This document shows, in pieces, positions 6,885 to 11,461 of a DNA stretch of 11,461 nucleotides (position 1 is its first letter; each line of letters begins with the position of its first letter). A model generated the notes under the pieces. That model saw only the letters and a program-made list of their open reading frames with translations, was not told the origin of the DNA and did no database searches. The stretch is from contig CAJYRE010000201.1 of assembly GCA_913776675.1 (NCBI GenBank), positions 1 through 11,461 on the forward strand, written 5' to 3'. This DNA is from Rhizobiaceae bacterium (GTDB lineage: Bacteria; Pseudomonadota; Alphaproteobacteria; Rhizobiales; Rhizobiaceae). The position numbers were made by a program, and so were the translations under genes.

Positions 6885-7769
6885 TTATGATTTGTTTTTA
6901 TCGGACGAATCCGATGCAGCTCCAGCATGAGACGATGCTTCGTTCACATAGGTCTCAAAAATCTTTTCCATGCTTTTCTGATAGTTTTTCTGCACCTCAA
7001 GACCACTATCAAACATGGTGTTGATCATCTCGCGCATGGCTTGTCCGGCGTCGGGTTCCGGCTTGGGCTTGGCTTGCGGTTCGGGCGTCTGCCCCAGCGA
7101 GGCATTGACCATCTCCTGCCATGCCTTGGCATAGGGATTGTCCAGGAACGGATTGGTTTCCTGTTTTGGGGCAGGTTTGGCCTGCGCCATGCCCATCATG
7201 TCTTTCCAGCTTGCGACAAAGGGATTGTCAAAAGGGTCCATCGCTGGCTTTGGAGGCGATTTGGGGGCAAAGCCGGTTGCTTCCAGCCATTGCTGCATCA
7301 TGGGGGCAATGGGGGTTGAGGCAAAAGGGTTGGATGCCGCCGACATCTGCCCCAGTCCCTGTTTCAGCAATCCCCCCATGATTGTATCAGCCATGGTGGG
7401 CAGCATGCTTTTGAGAATATCCTGTCCAATGCCCGTGACCTGCGCCGCCTGCGCTGCAATGGCGCGTGACACCTCCTTGGAGCCAAACAATTGTTGCAGC
7501 ACCTGATTGCCATCGGCAATGCCTTGTGGGGTGAAGGCCTTGCTCAAGTCTTCAAAATACTGTCCGTAATTGCCAGAGGTCATCGCCGAAAACAGACCAG
7601 ACAGATCATAAGGATTGGCCGCCGTGCGCTTGAGCCCGGAAGAAAATGCGGGCATCAAGGCCGCCAGCGCCTGCGCAACCTGCTCCTGTGCCAAGCCGAA
7701 TTGCTTGCCCAGGGCCTCCATGGCCGCTCCGTTCTGGGCGCGAAGCATCATGTCAAACAATGGCATCAT
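6885..7769 (-). CDS. DUF937-family protein with NPF-type repeats
   Basis: A 294-residue protein of unknown function. Residues 1-140 are helical and match DUF937 as found in rhizobia (FGLAQEQVAQALAALMPAF, LQQLFGSKEVSRAIAAQAAQ, MLPTMADTIMGGLLKQG). Residues about 145-240 are proline-rich and repeat a unit: NPFASTP at 147, DNPFVASWKDMM at 181, NPFLDNPYAKAWQEMV at 206. The C-terminus, about 241-280, is an amphipathic helix (GLEVQKNYQKSMEKIFETYV) of phasin-like character, and ends in a polar tail. No signal peptide is evident. The ATG at 7769 has AAGGGGAA upstream. A GTG at 7808 would add 13 residues and has its own perfect GGAGG site, but homologues as I recall them begin near MMPLFDMM. It lies downstream of gshA with its own probable promoter. 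Confidence 0.8.
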   Translation of the reverse strand: MMPLFDMMLRAQNGAAMEALGKQFGLAQEQVAQALAALMPAFSSGLKRTAANPYDLSGLFSAMTSGNYGQYFEDLSKAFTPQGIADGNQVLQQLFGSKEVSRAIAAQAAQVTGIGQDILKSMLPTMADTIMGGLLKQGLGQMSAASNPFASTPIAPMMQQWLEATGFAPKSPPKPAMDPFDNPFVASWKDMMGMAQAKPAPKQETNPFLDNPYAKAWQEMVNASLGQTPEPQAKPKPEPDAGQAMREMINTMFDSGLEVQKNYQKSMEKIFETYVNEASSHAGAASDSSDKNKS

Positions 7770-7811
7770 CAGCGTTATTCCCCTTGTGTACAATCTTTCC
7801 TTGTTCACAGC

Positions 7812-7832
7812 CCGCCTCCATGCAGGAGGCGG
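7812..7832 (-). promoter_or_regulatory. Hairpin covering a ribosome binding site upstream of the DUF937 gene
   Basis: CCGCCTCC (7812-7819) and GGAGGCGG (7825-7832) form a perfect 8-bp stem with a 5-base loop. On the minus strand the 3' arm is GGAGGCGG, a strong ribosome binding sequence followed by GCT and GTG at 7808, while the 5' arm holds the complementary CCTCC. Folding would hide the site for the GTG start. If translation begins at 7769 instead, this is simply a leader hairpin. Confidence 0.45.
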
Positions 7833-7903
7833 CGTGTGGAAAGTTCAAATCTGTTACATCGACCTATGCGCGTCCGAAGACACGTGGGGCGCTGTTCGAT
7901 AAG

Positions 7904-7930
7904 AGTATAACGGGAAAACCGCCTCTGCAA
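7904..7930 (-). promoter_or_regulatory. Candidate promoter for the DUF937 gene
   Basis: On the minus strand TTGCAG (7930-7925) is followed after 15 bases, or TTTGCA after 16, by TATACT (7909-7904), a good -10. It lies in the 233-base gap after gshA. No intrinsic terminator for gshA was recognised in that gap, so read-through is also possible. Confidence 0.35.
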
Positions 7931-8002
7931 ATGGCTTTTTCACTGTTCTCACAAGGGTTTCTGTCGGTCTTCAATCCTCTGTGGGCGACGGTATGGGCGC
8001 GC

Positions 8003-9376
8003 TCAATATTGGTAGTCAGAAAACACGCCGCTCACTGACTTTTCCCATTTCTGGTTGTATCGCTCAAGCATGGTTTCGGCCACAGTGCGCCCGGTTTCCG
8101 CAATCACCTCCAGTGGCTGGAGATAGAGCGTTTCATCCTCACCTTGTGCATTCAGGCGCGCCCGTGCTTTCAACCCGGCTTTCGACAGGGCCAGCGTTTC
8201 GCGCACAATGTCCAGCACGCTCTTGCCTGCCATGTTTGCATGCAAGCCTTGGGTGGGCACTGCATCTCGCAGGGCTGTGACGGATTCGTAATCCCAGTGT
8301 GCGGTCAGCTCGTCAGCCGCCGCCAGAGCTGAGTCGTCGTACAGCAGGCCAACCCAGAAGGCGGAAAGGGCAGAGATATGGCTTTTCGGCCCGCAATCGG
8401 CTCCGCGCATTTCCAGAAAACGCTTCAGACGCACATCGGGAAACAGCGTACCGAGGTGATTGGTCCAATCGCCAAGGGTGGGTTGCCACTGGGCGATTTC
8501 ACCTTTCAAGGCACCGTTCATAAACTGGCGGAAGGTCACGTGGGTGCAATCATGATAACGCCCATCACGCATCACGAAATACATGGGCACATCCAGCGCC
8601 CATTCGGCATAATGCTCAAAACCGAAATGGGCATCAAACACAAAGGGCAACAGCCCGGCACGGCTATTGTCAGTATCGCGCCAGATTTCGCCGCGCCATG
8701 ATTGCATGCCGTTTGGCTTGCCATCCGTAAAGGGCGATGCCGCAAACAGGGCCGTTGCAACGGATTGCAGCTTGGTGGAAACCCGCATCTTCGTGCGCAT
8801 GTCCGCTTCAGAGGAAAAATCGAGATTCACCTGAATGGTGGAACTGCGATACATCATATCCAACCCGTTCTTCCCCACTTTGGGCATATAACGGGTCATG
8901 ATGTCATAGCGGGATTTGGGCATTTTCGGTGTCTGGGCCAGCGTCCACAGCGGGCTGCCGCCCATGCCGAGAAAGCGAATGCCCATCGGCTCGGCAATCT
9001 GGCGCAGAACCTCCAGATGGTGCGTGGTTTCCGCTTCGGTCTCGTGCAAGGTTTCCAAAGGTGCGCCAGAAAGTTCGAACTGGCCGCCCGGCTCAATCGA
9101 AATGGCACCTTCGCCGCTTCCGCCCGCAAGGCCGATGATGTTGTCACCATCGATGATAGGTTCCCAGCCCAGCTTTTGCTGCATACCGATCAGCAGCGCA
9201 TGAATGCTGGCTTCGCCAAAATAGGGCACCGGCGCATGGTCTGCCGTGAAAAACGCAAATTTCTCATGCTCGGTTCCCAGCCGGAATGTTGATTTCGGCT
9301 TGGCTCCTTGCGCCATATAATCTGCCAGTTCCCCGATCGAGGTCAAAGGCGTGTCATCGGTGGTATCACGGGCCAT
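8003..9376 (-). CDS. gshA: Glutamate-cysteine ligase (plant/alphaproteobacterial type)
   Basis: Glutamate-cysteine ligase joins glutamate and cysteine with ATP to give gamma-glutamylcysteine, the first and rate-limiting step of glutathione synthesis, in the cytoplasm. The protein is 457 residues, the normal size of the alphaproteobacterial form shared with plants and unlike the enterobacterial GshA. Family motifs are in order: RLGTEHEKF (32-40), SIEPGGQFELSG (93-104), RSSTIQVNLDF (177-187), WRDTDNSRAGLLPFVF (232-247) and FLEMRGAD (320-327). Only two cysteines are present (277 and 328), so the plant redox-switch disulfides are not conserved as pairs. The ATG at 9376 has AAGG 9 bases upstream. 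It lies 219 bases downstream of rsmE on the same strand, a pairing frequent in Rhizobiales, but the gap allows a promoter of its own. Confidence 0.95.
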   Translation of the reverse strand: MARDTTDDTPLTSIGELADYMAQGAKPKSTFRLGTEHEKFAFFTADHAPVPYFGEASIHALLIGMQQKLGWEPIIDGDNIIGLAGGSGEGAISIEPGGQFELSGAPLETLHETEAETTHHLEVLRQIAEPMGIRFLGMGGSPLWTLAQTPKMPKSRYDIMTRYMPKVGKNGLDMMYRSSTIQVNLDFSSEADMRTKMRVSTKLQSVATALFAASPFTDGKPNGMQSWRGEIWRDTDNSRAGLLPFVFDAHFGFEHYAEWALDVPMYFVMRDGRYHDCTHVTFRQFMNGALKGEIAQWQPTLGDWTNHLGTLFPDVRLKRFLEMRGADCGPKSHISALSAFWVGLLYDDSALAAADELTAHWDYESVTALRDAVPTQGLHANMAGKSVLDIVRETLALSKAGLKARARLNAQGEDETLYLQPLEVIAETGRTVAETMLERYNQKWEKSVSGVFSDYQY

Positions 9377-9533
9377 GGAGACGACCTTGTTCTATCGATT
9401 TCGTTTTGCAGCACCATGGCATGTCTCGTGAAATCGAGATCTGCCTTGGGCCGCAGGCTTTCTGTTTGAGCGCAGGTTTACGGCACACATCCTTGGGTGA
9501 TAGGGCGTAAGCCAAGCACTGTGCAAGCGAATT

Positions 9534-9564
9534 TTATCATTTCACTGTTCAGTATTATTGAACA
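9534..9564 (-). promoter_or_regulatory. Possible gshA promoter with an overlapping inverted repeat
   Basis: In the rsmE-gshA gap, TTCAAT (9562-9557) and TGATAA (9539-9534) on the minus strand are 17 bases apart. TGTTCA-N7-TGAACA (9546-9551 and 9559-9564) overlaps the -35 and could be an operator. Both calls are weak and rest on spacing and symmetry only. The leader to the gshA ATG would be about 150 bases, in which I see nothing else. Confidence 0.25.
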
Positions 9565-9595
9565 TGCTTTTGACGGTTGTCTTCATCATGCTCAA

Positions 9596-10336
9596 TCACT
9601 TGCCCCAATCTCCGGCAATGGCCTGTACCACGGCAAGGGCAGCGACTGCGGCCGTATCGGCGCGCAGAATGCGGGGCCCGAGCGGAATGGCTGTGACAAA
9701 CGGGCAGGCACGCAGCAGCACGCGCTCTTCCTCGGAAAAACCACCTTCAGGACCAACCAGCAATGCGAGATGCTTCTCCTGGATTCCTTGCAGGATATTC
9801 ACCGGGTTGTTGGTTGCACTGTCTTCATCACAAAAAATGATGCGCCGCTCCTGTGGCCAGGTTTCCAGCAGATCTTTCAGTTTCACGGCTGCATGCACCT
9901 TGGGAAGTGCCAGAATGCCGCATTGTTCGGCCGCTTCCAGGGCATTGGCCTGCAAGCGGTCCAGGCTGCCGATTTTGCCCTGCACATGCTGGGTGATAAC
10001 GGGTTGCAGGCTACCGGCTCCCATTTCCACCGCTTTCTGCACCAGGTAATCCATGCGCCCGACTTTCAGCGGCGCAAACAGAAAGACAAGATCGCTGGGG
10101 GCTGGCTGTGGACGTGCCTGTTCCGTGCAGATCAACACAATGCGCTTGCGCGTGGGAAATGTCAGGCTTGCCTGCCATTCGCCATCACGGCCATTGAACA
10201 GCAGCACTTTCGTGCCTTCTCCCATGCGCAGCACATTGGCCAGATAGTTGAACTGTTCGCTGCTGGCCTCAATCGCGGTTTGAGGGCCAAGGTCTGCACT
10301 GACGTGCAATCTCTGCATCCGATAATTTGCCCGCAC
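9596..10336 (-). CDS. rsmE: 16S rRNA (uracil(1498)-N(3))-methyltransferase
   Basis: RsmE methylates N3 of U1498 in helix 44 of 16S rRNA using S-adenosylmethionine. From the GTG at 10336 it is 246 residues, the family norm. An N-terminal PUA-like domain ([21 protein letters not shown]) is followed by the SPOUT knot domain, with [19 protein letters not shown], then the cofactor-binding [10 protein letters not shown] at about 195-204 and [12 protein letters not shown] at 219-230. The usual T/E in RILRTETA is A/D here, a change I recall as common in this class. The GTG start has GAGG 6 bases upstream and gives the RANYRMQRL opening seen in rhizobial homologues; an ATG at 10348 adds four residues but has no ribosome binding site. 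A long palindrome lies about 30 bases upstream, between this gene and the phosphate permease. Confidence 0.93.
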   Translation of the reverse strand: MRANYRMQRLHVSADLGPQTAIEASSEQFNYLANVLRMGEGTKVLLFNGRDGEWQASLTFPTRKRIVLICTEQARPQPAPSDLVFLFAPLKVGRMDYLVQKAVEMGAGSLQPVITQHVQGKIGSLDRLQANALEAAEQCGILALPKVHAAVKLKDLLETWPQERRIIFCDEDSATNNPVNILQGIQEKHLALLVGPEGGFSEEERVLLRACPFVTAIPLGPRILRADTAAVAALAVVQAIAGDWGK

Positions 10337-10342
10337 GGCATG

Positions 10343-10346
10343 CCTC
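10343..10346 (-). promoter_or_regulatory. Ribosome binding site favouring the rsmE GTG start
   Basis: GAGG on the minus strand lies 6 bases before the GTG at 10336. It lies inside the coding region if the ATG at 10348 is used, and that ATG has no such site. This supports the shorter protein. Confidence 0.5.
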
Positions 10347-10366
10347 ATTCGTTGTCTGTGTGTTCA

Positions 10367-10444
10367 AGAGCGTTTCATTGTTTCACGGAAACAGTGAAAC
10401 GCTCTCACTCTTTGTTTTCTCGCATTTCCTGACGGAAAACCGCT
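10367..10444. repeat. RIME-like intergenic palindromic repeat
   Basis: The main element is a hairpin of two 18-base arms around the loop ACG (10367-10384 with 10388-10405). All pairs are perfect except one T-G wobble; the outer arm is AGAGCGTTTCA. A second small dyad, TTTCC-N4-GGAAA (10425-10438), sits within GCATTTCCTGACGGAAAACC. On the minus strand the order is GCGGTTTTCCGTCAGGAAAT, an AAAACAAAGAG stretch, then GAGCGTTTC; this resembles the dispersed RIME-type repeats of Rhizobium, Brucella and relatives as I recall them. It lies 65 bases after the phosphate permease stop and may also end that transcript, although no T-run follows on the minus strand. Confidence 0.6.
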
Positions 10445-10469
10445 ACACACTTTTCTCAGGTCAATGCTT

Positions 10470-11461
10470 CTATACCAGCGCGACCATAATGCGATAAATC
10501 ACCGCGGCAAGCCCGGCTGTGATGGGCAGCGTTACAGCCCATGCGCCCATAATGGTCAAAATATGCGAACGCCGCACCAGATAGCGCCGCTTTTGCTCAT
10601 CGGCATTATCTGCCTTGGTTTTTTTGAAGGATCCGTCTTCGGCTTTCAGGCGCAGATAATCCATCCGTCGTTTTGAGTTCTTCGTGTACCACTCGCGGAA
10701 AAAGCCGATGCCAAATACCGCGCCAATGGCAATATGGGTGGTGCTGACCGGAAGCCCCAAAGACGAAGCGGTAATCACCGTAATGGCTGATGACATGGAC
10801 ACACAATAGGCCCGCATCGGGTTCAGCTTGGTGATCTTGCTGCCCACCAGCCGGATCAGGCGCGGACCAAACAGCAAAAGTCCCACAGAAATGCCAAGTG
10901 CGCCCAGCATCACCACCCAGAAGGGCGCTGAGTCGATGCGGTGTAGGTCATCATCTCGCAAAGCATGAATAATACCGGCCAATGGGCCAATGGCGTTTGA
11001 TACATCATTGGCACCATGGGCAAAGGATAGCAGCGCCGCAGAGCCAATCAACGGTGTGCCAAAAAGTTTGCGCAGCGATTGATTGCGATTTTCCAGTCCT
11101 TGCGCTTGCCGGGATACAACAGGCACACTGGTAAACCAGCTCACGCAGCCGATCATCGCGCCCAACACAGCCGCGCTGGGCGATGGCATGCTATAGCCTT
11201 GCCCTGTGGTCTTCAGGCTGAGGTAGCAGGTGAACGAGCCAAGCATCAGGCCGTTCAAGATTGGCACCCAACGTCTGGCTGCCGCGATTTTATCCGACCG
11301 ATAGACGATCAATTCGTAAATCAGATACAGAATGAAAGCGGCAATCATTGCCCCCAGCACGGGAGAGATGATCCAGCCCACGGTGATGTTGGCGATGACA
11401 TGCCAATTGATGGCGGCAGAGCCGACAGCCGCCGCGGCCGCCCCCAGCACACCGCCAACAA
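10470..11461 (-). CDS. pit: Pit/PHO4-family inorganic phosphate permease, C-terminal part
   Basis: The visible 329 residues are the C-terminal portion of an inner-membrane phosphate transporter of the PHO4 (PiT) family, which imports phosphate, or metal-phosphate, driven by the proton or sodium gradient. The gene enters from the right edge in frame and has no start in the window, so the N-terminal copy of the signature is missing. The second signature is clear: FAHGANDVSNAIGPLAG, in the region encoded near 11030. Hydrophobic segments follow, including VVMLGALGISVGLLLFG, the conserved SSAITVITASSLGLPVSTTH, and a last helix ending VIYRIMVALV. A charged cytoplasmic stretch (KNSKRRMDYLRLKAEDGSFK) precedes the last two helices. 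It ends in TAG at 10472-10470. The closest subfamily cannot be named without the rest of the gene. Confidence 0.92.
   Translation of the reverse strand, partial: VGGVLGAAAAAVGSAAINWHVIANITVGWIISPVLGAMIAAFILYLIYELIVYRSDKIAAARRWVPILNGLMLGSFTCYLSLKTTGQGYSMPSPSAAVLGAMIGCVSWFTSVPVVSRQAQGLENRNQSLRKLFGTPLIGSAALLSFAHGANDVSNAIGPLAGIIHALRDDDLHRIDSAPFWVVMLGALGISVGLLLFGPRLIRLVGSKITKLNPMRAYCVSMSSAITVITASSLGLPVSTTHIAIGAVFGIGFFREWYTKNSKRRMDYLRLKAEDGSFKKTKADNADEQKRRYLVRRSHILTIMGAWAVTLPITAGLAAVIYRIMVALV

Noticed and set aside
6368..6928. 186-codon minus-strand frame across the DUF1127 gene
   Set aside because: It passes through the strong terminator and into the DUF937 gene in another frame; it has no domain and no ribosome binding site.
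7756..7821. 22-codon upstream frame (ATG in the hairpin loop) overlapping the DUF937 start
   Set aside because: No separate ribosome binding site is accessible before it; it probably arises by chance from the hairpin sequence.
8378..9292. Plus-strand open frames opposite gshA
   Set aside because: They overlap conserved gshA motifs in antisense and look like no known protein.

Overview
The window looks like ordinary chromosome from an alphaproteobacterium, most likely of the order Hyphomicrobiales (Rhizobiales). The clues are a plant/alphaproteobacterial-type glutamate-cysteine ligase next to rsmE, a DUF937 protein of the rhizobial kind, a DUF1127 small protein, and an intergenic palindrome that resembles the RIME-like repeats of this order. 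There is no tRNA, rRNA, CRISPR array, insertion sequence or phage gene. Genus assignment is not possible from the sequence alone.

Layout, left to right. (1) Positions 1-489, minus: the N-terminal 163 residues of a zinc alcohol dehydrogenase (adhP-like), running off the left edge, with a 19-bp palindrome just upstream of its start. (2) 694-1569, minus: a dienelactone hydrolase-family protein with a twin-arginine signal, followed by a hairpin terminator. (3) 1669-3159, minus: guaB (IMP dehydrogenase), complete in every motif but interrupted by one in-frame TAG at codon 325; it ends in a second hairpin terminator. (4) 3335-6191: three regulators, namely oxyR (minus, with both redox cysteines), a TetR-family repressor (plus) divergent from it, and a LysR-type regulator (minus) convergent with the TetR gene. 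(5) 6398-6697, plus: a 99-residue DUF1127 protein followed by three hairpins, the last a textbook Rho-independent terminator. (6) 6885-7769, minus: a DUF937 protein with a low-complexity NPF-repeat middle. (7) 8003-9376, minus: gshA; 9596-10336, minus: rsmE. (8) 10367-10444: a palindromic repeat. (9) 10470-11461, minus: the C-terminal part of a Pit/PHO4-type phosphate permease, running off the right edge.

The genes are housekeeping or stress functions with mostly separate transcription units rather than one pathway. OxyR and GshA share a link to oxidative stress; GuaB serves guanine nucleotide synthesis; Pit imports phosphate. No dedicated new defence or biosynthetic system is visible. The most notable item is the amber codon in an otherwise intact guaB. 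After it come the structured 3' region of the DUF1127 gene, the repeat next to rsmE, and several palindromes in promoter regions.
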